Positions 49,367 to 61,338 are shown, numbered from the stretch's first letter. The stretch is DNA of 64,000 nucleotides from Sipunculus nudus (GCA_026874595.1 CM049317.1:13258882-13322881), one strand, 5' to 3'. Notes: generated by a model not told the origin, from the sequence alone. Numbers and translations are program-made.

Positions 49367-52300
49367 GTAGGTCCGGGTTTCTTACTAAACTACAGACTTC
49401 TCTGCATGCGGACATTGGCGGTTTTTGCTCTCTTTCTTTCAACTGCTTCAACTGATACATAAAACCAAATTAAATTGAGGGATTATCTAACCCGATAATT
49501 AACAGTTCGTTATTCTATTTTATTTAATATCTTTGCGGTTTTGCACAGAATTATGATTTCAGAATTGGTACTTTTTACTTGAGTTATCTAAAGGTTTATA
49601 TTGTGTTCTTTTATTTGATATCATCGGCTAGACTTTGCTCGACATTTATTTCAGGTTCTACCAATAGTTTCCTGTAACGACTAATGGGTAATTTCGGCTA
49701 TAAAAGGGATGAAACATATACAATTGAAGGAACAGCTGGTGCCTCACCTGCTTGCATAATCAGATTTTGATAACTGCGATACTCTTCTTTTGTAACACGT
49801 ACTTCTTTATTCATACTATTATATTTATAAGTTTAAATTATTTATAAAGGGAAAATGTATAAAACACGTTACCCGAATATACTAGGAAAAACAATGTGTT
49901 AGTTGGATGCATACGCTAAAAATAAGCTCAAAGTCAATGTAATTTTGGAAAACGCTATCTGTCACATGAAAGGATATGACACCAATATGATTTTCGAAAA
50001 GTCAATTCCGTCCGATTGCATATTTCCCGTATAAAAATGATACAGGGGTTAAATACAGCTTGAATTTTTTCCATGTACTGAAAGATGTTATGTGCTTGCT
50101 TTAGAATGTTGTTCTTTAGTAGACCGATAGTTTTGCAATGCTATAAACAGACTTGTGCAGAAGAAGAGAGGTAGATTTATTTTACGTCATATTTCCCATT
50201 TATATAAGCTTTACTCATGACAATCTTTGTATTTATTTATTTCTTTTCCACAGAAAACTACCTTCATTGTATTCGTTCAATAAATCATAAGTGTATCAGA
50301 CATAGGAAATTACCTTCTTTATACGAGAACCGTCCTAAGAATGACAATATTAATCTGACATGAGCAAAATCGACTAAAACAGAATACCTCCAAGATCTTT
50401 AACCCAGTCGTTGAAGAATTTTGTTAGGGCGAATATAGCACCTGTTGATATTCGAGAAACGTTAAGAACTGTTTTTATTTCACGATGGTAGTCAAATTTA
50501 CCGAATACCGTCGCGGGGCAGTTTTGTATTGTCACAAATGATAGCACTGTCTTTATTTTATGTTTATATCGTAAAATGAAATACCAATATAAACAAATCT
50601 AATCTGTTGGTTTGGTTTAATACTTATTTAACAGTTAGCAATATACTGTTAGTAATTGGTACTATCTTTCAGTTAGAAAAAGTAAACCCATATAATCCAA
50701 GGGGATATGTTATTGAATAACCCAGTGAACGACTGAGTACCGGGTTGGTATAACAAATAAGTCAAAGAAGTTAAATTGGCAAAGTTTTAATAAACCCGCG
50801 TTCTTTTGGTTGTAATTTATAAAAAGGAGTAAGAACCTCAAACTTCAGACCTCATTATTATGTTCCCCTCAAATGGTAAAATGCTAAATTTCCATTGCAT
50901 TTCATAATGTCATTGATGAATATCCGAGTGATCACCGAATCTTTAATTATATTTCGAAATCTTTTTTTTCAAAGTTTCAAAAAAGTGCATTTCATGATAT
51001 AGCTTATAATATATTATATAATAAAACTTATAATATAAATATATATGTAATAATATGTTTTTATACATCATATTGTACTTGTTTGGAAGAAATTTAAAGC
51101 ATAAGAGGCACTTTTTTTCTGTTTTTCTCGTAACTGAACGAACATTTTTCACCTCCACCCCCATGCTAAGGGACCTCCTTTGCAATCATTTTTCTTTTCC
51201 TTAGTATTCTTGATTTATACTACACCTCCGAAGGGGAAAATATAATTATACAATAACAAAATCATTCCATAAAGGTGCTTATATCGTTCATATTTTTATA
51301 CCACCTGCTTTTTTGACAGGTGGTTAAAATTTTCGGTTAAATATCTTTCTCAGATATCTATAGGGCAGTTTATCAAACAAAAATCCCTTTTTTAGCATTG
51401 CTCAGATAATTTCTAAAACATATAGGAACCAGAAATCCTAATTTCCGTTGCATGAATTGACATATGTACTGGCATGGACACTCGTTGTTTTATTAAGGGT
51501 TTCACTCGAATAAAACGACCAAACCACCCACAAGATAAACTGTTACATGGAGTCCCTTCAGCTCTAGAAATTGGCCCTTCGTCCACTATTTACATTCACT
51601 TCATGGATTTCCATAAATGACGGAAAAAACTAGTCCGTTAAGTGGTTTCTGTGTTTTCTGAGCCTGATATTTAATATACGCGTAGGAGATCTATTTCTTT
51701 CATCGGTTGATTGATCGCAAACTTAAACAAGGACCTGAAGAAAATAGTGCATGGTTAAAAAAAAGTATTTTCTACCTAATAACTTTTGTCATCAATTAAC
51801 TTTCTTACGGTAATGTATGAATTTGTCAGTTATCAACAGGAAAAACGATTCTGACTTGAGAGCTACCCTGGACGAGGTCAGTTACTTAAAAAGTGTCGTC
51901 ATTTGCTGTGTACTTATTTAAAATATTCTGCTAGGTTTATTTAGATATTTAGTAAGTTAAGTATCGGCGAAGCGTTATACCTGTGCACTCAAGGGGAAGT
52001 AGGATGTCCCTTTCTTGTCATTACCGCAGAAATTGACGAAAGATTATGTCATGCCATGCTGGCAGCAAACATCCTAAGCGGAGAATCCGTCATGATCCGG
52101 GCTAAAAAGATGTATCTTTTCTTTGATTCTAAATTATGGCTTCTAAAATGACAGCGGTTAAATGAATAGGTTGATTGATTCGTTTAGATCGGGTTATTTG
52201 TGCCGCTGGTTATAATGCGTTTCAAATATCATTTTTGCATTGTTTAACATTTAATAAAGGCCAATTCGCGAAGATATGATCGTATTAATAATGAAAAGAA

Positions 52301-52523
52301 ATATATTGTCATAGTCAACTTTTTCAGATTAAGTTACGTTGCCCTTATTACTTAAAATTCCTTTTAATGCATCAATGGGCGTGTCATTATATTTCTTAGG
52401 TGATAACGTTCACATAATTTTATGTATATTAAATCATTCTCATCCGAGAGAAGATTTGGCTCAGGTGCTAAGGTGTTTCAGTTCTATATATTGCTCGATA
52501 CATGTGGCTAATGAAGACGATGA

Positions 52524-52526
<3 letters not shown>

Positions 52527-52568
<42 letters not shown>
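52527..52568. repeat. (CT)n microsatellite, about 21 units
   Basis: An uninterrupted CT run. The open frame crossing it is an artefact. Confidence 0.97.
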
Positions 52569-52572
<4 letters not shown>

Positions 52573-53696
52573 GTGTTAATCACCTTTTTAATCCTAATAA
52601 CTGACCGACTGGAAATGTATTCAGCATAGAGATGACCGTCCGGATAATGGCATGATTAAGATATTTGTTGCAAAATAAGGATCGCCTTATGTATTATTAT
52701 TTTTGTACAGGATTTCACTAAACATTCATGAAAATTACGGAATGATCTCTGTATCCATACGCTATGGGTCTACCGGTATGTTATATTAAGACACAAATAA
52801 ATTATAAAATCATATAAAGAGAGTACTTTATATTTTGAAATATAACTGCATTTTGAAATGTTGTTGGTTCAAGGCAAAACACTGTTTAACATTCAGTGCC
52901 GTGGGGCCATTTACTGACATATATTTAGCACTATCTAAAACAGAAGACAGTATCACTGGTTGTAGCAAAATAAAATTTATAATAATGTTATTATTATTTT
53001 CTGTTAAATAAAGTGCAAATCAGTAATATTAAATATAGTGAAAAAAATACAATAATACAAGAATAATCATAAACAAATATTTCTTTTATAATTTCATCCT
53101 TACCATTACTTACAAAGTATTGATGATAATAATAAAATTATGTTAATAATGATTAAATGAGTACAATATCTGATTTTAGATATCGCAACTTTCAAAAGCT
53201 TTAGGAGTCTGTAGCTGTAATACTGTTACAGCAAAGAGATCTCTTATCATTCAGATGAAGTTCTGATTAACCAGTCTCAGAGGAAACTGTGACTGGAGCT
53301 ATCACAGCATGATGTATTATTGGCGGGCCTAATCTGTCCCCAGGCCCTGTCGGTCTCCTCGGCCGTCGGGCCTCACCCGTTATATTAAGTAAAAGTTAAT
53401 ATGTAGTGCCGACTGTCCGGTGTAGCGATTGTAGATTGCCCTCGGTTACTTGACGTCGGATCTTTCTGGTTACCGGGGATACAGGACGAAACTCATTGCA
53501 GATTTTCACGGGGTGACTCCTTTATTCCTATTCCTACGATATCAGGTTACCTCTCAAAGAAGTTGGTTCTCTGTGTTTATTTGTTTACCATTCTAAGTTC
53601 TTTCTTTTGTATTAAAAAAAATATGTTGATTTTTTGTATGTGTTTGTGTTTAAAAGTGTCGTGCTCCTTGATGATGTGTGTCAGTCGATATCAACA

Positions 53697-53700
<4 letters not shown>

Positions 53701-53738
<38 letters not shown>
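53701..53738. repeat. (AT)n microsatellite, about 19 units
   Basis: An uninterrupted AT run. Confidence 0.97.
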
Positions 53739-53741
<3 letters not shown>

Positions 53742-54224
53742 CAATATAGTAAACCCTTTGGGATTGTTCTATTTTCAGATATTGCTTCTATAGGCTTAAA
53801 TATGTTTCAATTACCTCTACGTGAGTACAACATATTCACAGCTGAGATCATAAAAAGTTAACATTTAGCAAAATGAACCAGAGGGCAATCCGAAAAATGT
53901 ATAGTCGAAATGATATCGGGTCCAGGCAATGCGAACACCCCAAGAACATACAATTACTGCCGTTAAGGCCAAAGGAACCCCGGAGGGGTATTTAATCTAG
54001 AAGTCCTCTGGTACAATCCCGGAGCGTACATATGCATGTAGACATTTCTAAACGTGCGAAGAGGGTTTAATTTTTTAGTTTTTCTTGTCATATTTTTATT
54101 TCCCTCAGAAGGTTGTACTCCTTTTTTATGCCCGTGTTGGTAAATCGACCGTTTACACAGCTGATTAAAAATAATAATTATTATAATAATTATAATTATA
54201 TCATTTTCCGATTAACATAGAGAA

Positions 54225-54608
54225 ACCGGCTTCTGTGGCTCAGGAGTAGAGCACAGATCTCTAGTCCGGCAGAAAGTGAGTTCGAATCTCAGCCGAGGCG
54301 GTGAGATTTTGCATGGTCGGCAACCACCCAGGGTTAGCACTCTGCAAACTTAATCGTGAAACTGCGCACAATAGTCATGTTTCACTCTAAAACGAGTGCG
54401 CCTTTCGGGATTACCTCGGTTTTATGACAAAGCAATGGGGATGACACACACCCAGAACCCAAAGGAGTGGTACACCGAGCCTGGTGCCACCAAGATAACC
54501 GGATATAAGCCCCTGTCACGTGGTCCGAAACCGGAATGGAATTCTGCAGTTGAACATAGAAAATGTCAAGCAAGCATTTGAAATAAAACCGGCTACCTCC
54601 ACCAACAA
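54225..54608 (+). mobile_element. tRNA-derived SINE, family 1, copy C (best preserved)
   Basis: The head carries an A-box-like TGGCTCAGGAG (54236-54246) and a clear B box within GAGTTCGAATCTC (54278-54290). Then come GGTGAGATTTTGC, CAGGGTTAGCACTCTGC, AACGAGTGCGCCTTTCGGG, AATGGGGATGAC, GTGGTCCGAAACCGG and the tail GGCTACCTCCACCAAC. It is about 384 bp, colinear with the copy at 7240. The first ~70 bp are tRNA-like. The rest is a family-specific body. No target duplication is evident. Confidence 0.88.
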
Positions 54609-56857
54609 AATTACAAAAAAACACACAATTCAATTTTATTTGGATATTTGTAAGTCTAATTCCTTTGTCATTAACCACTGGCCATGGGGGAAAAGTTGAG
54701 ATATTGAAAGTTTTATATACCTACGAGAATATACATATTGATGTTCCTAGTGGTTTATTAAAATTCAGTAACATATCCGGGATAAAACAAAATGTTTTAA
54801 ATAATCTTTTAAGGTAATTAGTGTTTTGATTTATGTTAGCACTAAACTGTTGTCGGGCACGTTCGCTTTAGACCTATATGACAATCTAGGAAAAATATTT
54901 ACTAATTCCAGAATAAGAATTTGCAATATAAACTTAAAATTGCTACATTATTCTTATATATAATATTATTACATTATTAATAATATTATATAAGTTTTAC
55001 TTATTAGAATAATAAGTATAATTAGTATTGCATATCAATATATTCTTATGGCTGGGAAGTTATCACCTAGTTGTCAGTGTTAAGTTCTCGGAAGGTTTTC
55101 ATTTTAGCCTGGGAATCTATTTTATTGTTCTACTTCCTAATTTTCAGTAAAGCAGAAATCAAATAGCAATAAATTTCATTGTCTAGGATAAAGATATTAT
55201 GTCCAAATATACCACTTCCCAAAGTTGGTTGGTACAGATGAATATTGATCATGTTGTAATATACAAGTGACTTTTACATTTGAATTAGGAACGATTTGGC
55301 ATCAAATATAAATATATAAAAAGTGTTCTCTAATGTTCGCCTCAGTCTCATCCTTTGTACGCATGAAAATCTCCTTCCACTCTTTGAAGCAGACCTTTTT
55401 ATATTTGGAATTTCGTAGTTTGCAACCTTTAGCCTGAGTCAAAAAACATATAAATTTCCAATGGAGGTTAATTAAGCGCTCAAGCCGGCTCACATTTCAT
55501 CATAGCTGTATTCAGTCAGCAGACGACAAAACATAGCTGCTACCGTAAAGAAACTAACCCAGTTACCGTAAGGTATAAACAAAAATACTCGCTGGGTACA
55601 AAAAGTCATTCAATTGAATTACTTGTTCCAGGGGGGCTGCTGCTCTGTGCAGACAGTCGTAAAGAATAAAAAAAATACGTACTCACAGTCACCTCTGCAA
55701 GCTGACGTGCAATGACCTAAGCTGGTTAAGCGACTCCACGTGACAAGATATATAAACGTTTCCTACTTGAGGTTAAACGTGACGAAACTCTGACTTGACA
55801 CATTTCCAGGGAATCAACGAATAATTATACTGGCTACGCAGACATTTTTTTTTTTATTTCTAGGAAGTTCTTTTTCTTTGGCTGCCAAATAGAGCTGCCG
55901 TTAAGAGACCATTAAAAATAAAGTGCTCTTTACTATAGACACGCGAGCTCGCATACATTTCTCGTCTCAAAGTTGTAAGCTTGTTATCTGGACTAGACCA
56001 ATTGAGCGTGTTGTCATTTTCTAAATTTAGAGATCACCTGTTACCTATATGCGACATAACTAAATTTTGAGCATCTTATAGTGTGTATAACAAAGCATTT
56101 AATCTTAATCCTGATCTTATTTAATGTTTATAATTTCCTTTATCTCAGTTACAACTGGACTTCTTGGGTTTCATAGTGTTCTAGTATCCTAAGTTTCCTT
56201 TAAAACGTTGAATGAAATGCTGCAAAAGAGCTAAAAAAACATATTATTTTATAAATCGATTCGTTGCAACAGGTCCTTGTGACTTCGGTGGTGTGGATTT
56301 CCAAAATCAGGAATCCGAAGGCCCAGTTGACCCTTGGCGTAGTTCTTTTTAGTTGGAGCCATCGTGAAATTTCCCGAGTTATGTCGAATCTTCCTGATTT
56401 AGGGAAAATATGACAAACACCGCCGTTGGACACATTTGGCATCTTTCCTGAAACTTTAAGAAAGAGTACCGGCATTTCGGAAGCGAACATAGTACATGTG
56501 CAGTTTAGTGCCACCGTCAATCAAAAAATAGATCTACAAATGTTACCTTCCATAATTTTGTTTGACTTTATTTGTATATTATATTTTTTATAACCGTTCT
56601 ATTCATCTTTGTCATCCAGATAAACAGGAAATTATTCAGAATACCGCATAACCAACCTTGTTCTAGATAAATTTACCTTTCGAGACGCTCCTGCCGGATT
56701 CCAGAGCGTCCAAAGCGTCATGGATGTTTATGCAAAATGAAATTTTTTTATAATTTACTTCAATATCTTATTATTATAGTGATTAGATATTATGTATTTA
56801 ATTAAACTTTGCCAAAAAGTGATTTGTTAAGTATATTCTGATAATTAATACAACTAC

Positions 56858-56896
<39 letters not shown>

Positions 56897-57480
56897 TATA
56901 ATAATAATAATAACATTATAATTATGAGTAGTAGTAGTAGAGGTAATAGTATTAGTATTAGTATTTTCATCATCATCAACAACCTTCTTTTTCGTGTAAA
57001 CCGTAGTATATATACCATTTATGTGAACTTTTTTTTATTATGAGTAGTATCCTTTAATCTAAAATATTCCTGACGACATTCCTTGAAAGTCAAAGATGTT
57101 GTCTTGCATAGATATTGGCCAACGAGCAAATTAGGAGTGAATGCTCAATATGTCTACGTCAGCAAACCCACTTCCGGCCTATCAGTTATCATAACCGGAA
57201 GGGGTAAATGACACCGGCTTGGTACGCAGTTAATGACAATTCGTTGAGTACATGTCTAATGCAAGCCGGCCACCTACTTAATGAAGCAATCGACGCCGGT
57301 CCAGTCCTCAGGGAATCTATCGCTGCCAAGTAGGCAACGCATGCTAAACTGCATGTCAGGTTTTATATTGACGAGATTCTATATGTAGTTGATAAGGAGA
57401 CTCGCTCTTATCATTTTAGGAAATTATAGACTTGTAAATAAAGTCAGGTGAGAAAAAGATTGACGACGGAAATCAGCATG
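54609..57480. other. Unassigned AT-rich DNA
   Basis: No gene is recognised. Long AT stretches near 54950-55020 and the AAT array below are the only features. Confidence 0.45.
56858..56915. repeat. (AAT)n microsatellite
   Basis: A nearly uninterrupted AAT run, followed by AGT and ATT triplet runs to about 56965. Confidence 0.93.
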
Positions 57481-57481
57481 C

Positions 57482-57685
57482 CACGTGACCAAATTAAAAT
57501 ACACGGGACCTGATTTGCAATATCACGTGACAAGGTTAACAAAAATGGAATTGGAATTTTAGTCTTTACCCAGAAGATGAATGTATCATGTGACTAGACA
57601 TGTAAAAATCACGTGGTGTTATAAAAACACTTGATAATTGATAATGAGGCTTCCAACATACTGTTACTAAAGGTTACGGCACGTG
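57482..57685. promoter_or_regulatory. Cluster of CACGTG E-boxes
   Basis: CACGTG occurs at 57482-57487, 57524-57529, 57610-57615 and 57680-57685, and CATGTG at 57587-57592. Four of the five read C(A/G)TG followed by AC, i.e. CACGTGAC or CATGTGAC, the flank preferred by MiT/TFE and USF bHLH-zip proteins. Spacing between the first three is 42 and 63 bp, close to whole DNA turns. This density is far above chance in AT-rich DNA. The controlled gene is unknown. Confidence 0.45.
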
Positions 57686-58424
57686 ACCGGTTTAAATACC
57701 AATCTGTATAAACTACGTGATGATTTGATATTCTGCAACTTACTGTTGTTGCCTTTTTGTTCGCGAGGGTTTCAAATTCGCGATTTTTGCGAAAGGAGTA
57801 TCATCGCGAAAATAAAAACCTTCGTGAATAATCGTGCAATCATGGATGGCACGTCGAAAGAAAAATGACTGATATTTTTTTATAAAAAATAAGATTTTGC
57901 ATGTTCAAAGGATTTATATTATAAATGATTTCAGATTTTTTTTTTAAATTTACCAGTCATAAATGAACAATTATTTCACCTCTTTCGATGTTAAATTGTC
58001 CAAATATTAAGCTTTTGTGTAGGTTTTTATATGGCGCGACCGGCAAAATGAAACCTTCGCGAAAATTTGATCTGAGAAGATCGCCAAATTATAACCCTGA
58101 AAATATGAAGCCAACCACACTATATGGCATAATAGTTAATTTCCTGGCTCAATAACGAGAGAAAAAAATGCATAGCATTGCTATCAGCATTTGTGAATAA
58201 TTAATCGTGTTGTCTTTTTCATATCGTTTGCTTGCATTCTGATACATTTTTCTCAATGTTTTGTTTCCTTATACCAATGCCATCTACGTATTTTCTCTGT
58301 ATACATATACATATTAAGCAAACACTAGAGGTTTCTAGGAAAAATATAATATTATTGGTATGTCTTGTTGTAATTCTATTATAACCTTTATCATTTGCCC
58401 AGAAAACGTGGGCCATATGTTGAA
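57686..58424. other. Unassigned DNA with TTCGCGAAAA-type repeat sequence
   Basis: Units such as TTCGCGAGGGTTTCAAATTC, ATCGCGAAAATAAAAACC and CCTTCGCGAAAATTTG (57758-57830 and 58040-58075) look like a dispersed element with inverted CGCGAA motifs. Similar words occur near 24375 and 24735. No boundary could be set. Confidence 0.4.
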
Positions 58425-58428
58425 CTAG

Positions 58429-58585
58429 TGTTACCAAGACAAACTGCTCAGGGGAAAACATTGGGCCGATCCCGGATTCGAACCCTTGTTGGTGGCGTAC
58501 AAGTCCGGCGTGCCAACCGCTTTGCTAGAAAAGCAAGCTTCACTAGCGAGACAGTTCGGTCCGCTTTTTATGTCACCCCGTAACA
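58429..58585 (-). repeat. 3' LTR of the TRIM (minus-strand reading) with tRNA-like module
   Basis: The minus strand carries TAGCAAAGCGG (58517-58527), a perfect A box, and GGTTCGAATCC (58474-58484), a perfect B box, about 32 nt apart as in tRNA genes. The anticodon and T stems do not pair well, so the module is a promoter-like tRNA relic and not a tRNA gene. Confidence 0.8.
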
Positions 58586-58596
58586 CACCCCCTCTC
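58586..58596 (-). promoter_or_regulatory. Polypurine tract of the TRIM
   Basis: On the minus strand GAGAGGGGGTG abuts the TGTTAC of the 3' LTR. It resembles the tract AGGAGGGGGGAG in front of the gypsy 3' LTR at 22541. Confidence 0.7.
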
Positions 58597-58683
58597 AAGA
58601 GCGTTCTGCTATCAGAACAAAACTAATTATCCCAGGAGTCACACTTTGGTGAGCTTATTCCCTGGACCACAAAGTTTACAGTC

Positions 58684-58701
58684 TTCCCGGACAAGCCCCC
58701 T
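58684..58701 (-). promoter_or_regulatory. Primer-binding site, tRNA-Pro type
   Basis: On the minus strand AGGGGGCTTGTCCGGGAA stands two bases after the 5' LTR. It differs at 3 of 18 positions from the tRNA-Pro primer-binding sequence known from gammaretroviruses (the first, ninth and last bases). This is where reverse transcription would be primed. Confidence 0.75.
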
Positions 58702-58703
58702 TT

Positions 58704-58859
58704 TTTTACGAAGACAAATTGCTCAAAAGGAAGACATTGGGCCGATCCCGGATTCGAACCCACGTTGGTGGCGCACAAGTCCGGCGTTCCAACCGCTTCT
58801 CTAGCAAAACAAGCTGCCTAGCGAGACAGTTCGGTCCGCTTTTATGTCACCCCGTAACA
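58704..58859 (-). repeat. 5' LTR of the TRIM (minus-strand reading) with tRNA-like module
   Basis: The B box GGTTCGAATCC lies on the minus strand at 58750-58760, a perfect match to the consensus. The A-box position, 58793-58803, reads TAGAGAAGCGG, one base off TRGYNNARNGG. The distal end reads TTTTAC on the plus strand instead of TGTTAC. Confidence 0.8.
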
Positions 58860-58863
58860 CTAG

Positions 58864-60658
58864 AAAGCAGTCAGACATCGCATACATATCCATCCATTAT
58901 TGCTGATAACAGGAAAAAGGTGGTTTTTAATAAAGTTGTCCACATTCAACCTTTAAGAAATTTACACATTAATGTTTCCACTGAATGATGACAATTGCCC
59001 ATTGCAAAATGGTAAAATGTCATTTAAACAAAAATACATAATGAAGATACAAATTTCCTACACAAAATTGTAGACTTTCTTACTTGTTTGAATTTATGAC
59101 CCACCCACAACTTCATCAAAATTCGTTTGAAGTAAATTTGCTAACAAACAAACCAACCAACTTATCAACCAGTGCAAAAACATAACATTTCCTGTAAGAG
59201 GTATAAAAATTTTTCCATTTATGACCGTATATGCTAGCAACAAACACGGTTCCAAAAAGAATATTGGATATGTTTCACTCTGCTGATATATAAATGGACA
59301 ACACTGAAGGGGATAAAGTATACTCAGACATCGTTCAGAGGTGATTTTAATTTGGAACTGTTAGTGTTCCTAAAAGAGTAGGGTACAACTTATTACAGTG
59401 AGGGAAGGGGGGGGGGTCAAAAACTCAAAGGAAATTGAAGCTTATTCAAGTAACGGTGACAAATTTGACATACTGTGCCGCTCCGGACAACAGACGGGTT
59501 TATGTTAACCTACCGTCACAAAGCAACTGTCAGCCATGTAGCAACGCTAATATTTCAAGCGGCGGGTAGCTGTCCCCTGTCCTCCAATGTCACCGCGTTC
59601 TGTGCGCTCGTTTTTCAAGAAAGCTGTCCTTCACAAACATGTTGCAAATCTTCCGAGGCGTCATGTCAGCCCTGAGTAGGTTTTGTTTTAAGTTTATACG
59701 AATGGCTTATATATGGCACAATTCATTCGATTCAGATATGTTACTGTATATTTTGTGTACAGTCTTCGAATATGCTTTCCTTTGTGCAACCTTCAGCAAA
59801 TGAAAACTTGAAGTTCAATTTAATATTATTGTCATTAGGTAGAAAATCTAATTTTATAACTGGCAATATATGGAACGTTGAGCAAGAGTTCAGGAAATGA
59901 CAGAAAGGATGATATTATTCTAAAATGTAAAGTTTATGAAGTTAATGTTAAAATCCAGAACTTCTCATGTGCATTAAAACAACTTCTTCCGAACGATTGG
60001 CTAGACGCGTTCGGGCGTTACTGGGGAGGGGGGTGGCAGTTTCTCTTCGTGTGGTGTGGGAACCTTTATGATTTACGTTTAAAATATAAACTATTGTTGA
60101 AGCAATTCGGGTAGGAAATAAGAGCGAAAATTCTCGTTTCAGAAACAAGTTATATGAACATTTCTTTCGCAATACAAAATAATTTCTTATGTTTGTCCTT
60201 AAAACTTGCACTAATTATTAAATTTGTGCAATTAATGATTGACTTCGACCATGCTGTGGAAACAGGTGAAACATATCACATTATCAGCCATTTTGGTAGT
60301 TTAGTTATTTCTGATAGATTACAATTCATTGATGTTTGGGGAATATAACAACGCCAAGCCATACTTTTGTCATTAACTACCAATTTTTTTATGGATTGAA
60401 ATGAGATATTTTTTTAATGCAATTCTTTTAATTGTCAAACTGTGGGGAGGATATGATATGGTATGTACCTCTGTTTGAAAATGTTATTGGGAATATGTAA
60501 ACATTTTAACATATAACAAATATGTTGACATTTTATTATTAATATCATGATATTTAGACAAAATTTAATTGGAATTGACACAAGTTTCATCATTGGATGG
60601 AGACGTATATACTGAAAACGAAATGCCAACCAATGACTCGGGGGGGGGGGGGGGGGGG
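58864..60658. other. Unassigned DNA
   Basis: Runs of G10 (59407-59416) and G19 (60640-60658) are present. A GC-richer patch lies near 59990-60060 with an inverted CCAAT (GATTGG near 59995). No gene is seen. Confidence 0.45.
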
Positions 60659-60660
60659 CC

Positions 60661-60873
60661 TAGCCAGTCGAGCGATAAAACGCTCGGCTCTCTCCGCTGG
60701 CGACCCGGGTTCAATCCCCGGCGTGGCTATGAGACGGAGATGTAATTGCCCGTCCAAGGCCGGTGGTTTTCTCCGGGTTCTCCGGTTTCCTCCACCCCTA
60801 CAGACTACCGAACGCCATCATCCGAACCATTGAGAGTGCCTTGATTAGTAATAACAATCCATGTAAAAAAAAA
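60661..60873 (+). mobile_element. tRNA-derived SINE, family 2, copy B
   Basis: The first 69 bp (60661-60729) are tRNA-like: TAGCCA pairs with TGGCTA as an acceptor stem, and CCGGG/CCCGG closes a 7-nt TTCAATC T loop. GGTTCAATCCC (60708-60718) is the B box. The body GCCGGTGGTTTTCTCCGGGT, TCTCCGGTTTCCTCC, CGAACGCCATCATCCGAACC and the tail CCATGTAAAAAAAAA match the copy at 31673. It sits directly after the G19 run. Confidence 0.88.
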
Positions 60874-61280
60874 TAAGTTTATAAGTATAAGAAGTCTTAT
60901 GCCGGTGTACTTTACAATATAAAATAAAATCTGAAATTTTTACGCTTAAGTTTTTGGATATTTTTTTTTGGGGGGGGGGGGAAATATAAAAACGTTTTTG
61001 TTTCGAAAGCTTAAGTCTAGTTCTCTAATTGTATTTATGCTGAAAATAAACAAGACAATTTTAATTAATTGCAGAATGTTATTATACATAAGACACTTTG
61101 AAGCAAAACATATTTTATTTGTTTATTTAGATAATTATTTAGTAATTTGTTTATTTTATTATTTATAATAAAGTTCTGGATGCGATTCTAAATAAAATAT
61201 CATTAAAACAAACATATAGATGTACATGCGGCAAAAGATAAAGGAAAAGGACGGGTTCAGAAATAAACACAAACACACAC

Positions 61281-61338
<58 letters not shown>

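Larger units (their letters stand above)
49367..54224. other. Unassigned AT-rich DNA, possibly first intron
   Basis: CCACCTG at 51301-51307 pairs with CAGGTGG at 51317-51323 in a short hairpin. About 200 bp at 53320-53520 are GC-rich with several CpG. No coding exon or splice acceptor with an open frame is convincing. Confidence 0.45.
58429..58859 (-). mobile_element. TRIM: miniature LTR retrotransposon with tRNA-like pol III boxes in its LTRs
   Basis: Two direct repeats of 157 and 156 bp (58429-58585 and 58704-58859) start TGTTAC (TTTTAC in the second) and end GTAACA. They are about 88% identical by eye. CTAG flanks the whole on both sides (58425-58428 and 58860-58863), a 4-bp target duplication. 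On the minus strand a primer-binding site follows the 5' LTR and a polypurine tract precedes the 3' LTR. The interior is only 118 bp and non-coding. Each LTR contains a tRNA-like stretch with A and B boxes, also on the minus strand. The element needs enzymes from another retrotransposon. Confidence 0.82.

Noticed and set aside
56200-56520. 106-codon minus-strand open frame
   Set aside because: No recognisable motif; stops are frequent on either side and the context is anonymous DNA.
58429-58859. Tandem pair of tRNA-derived SINEs as explanation of the duplicated tRNA-like units
   Set aside because: The outer CTAG duplication, TG...CA-type ends, primer-binding site and polypurine tract in matching orientation fit an LTR element better. 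Only a genome-wide copy comparison can close this.
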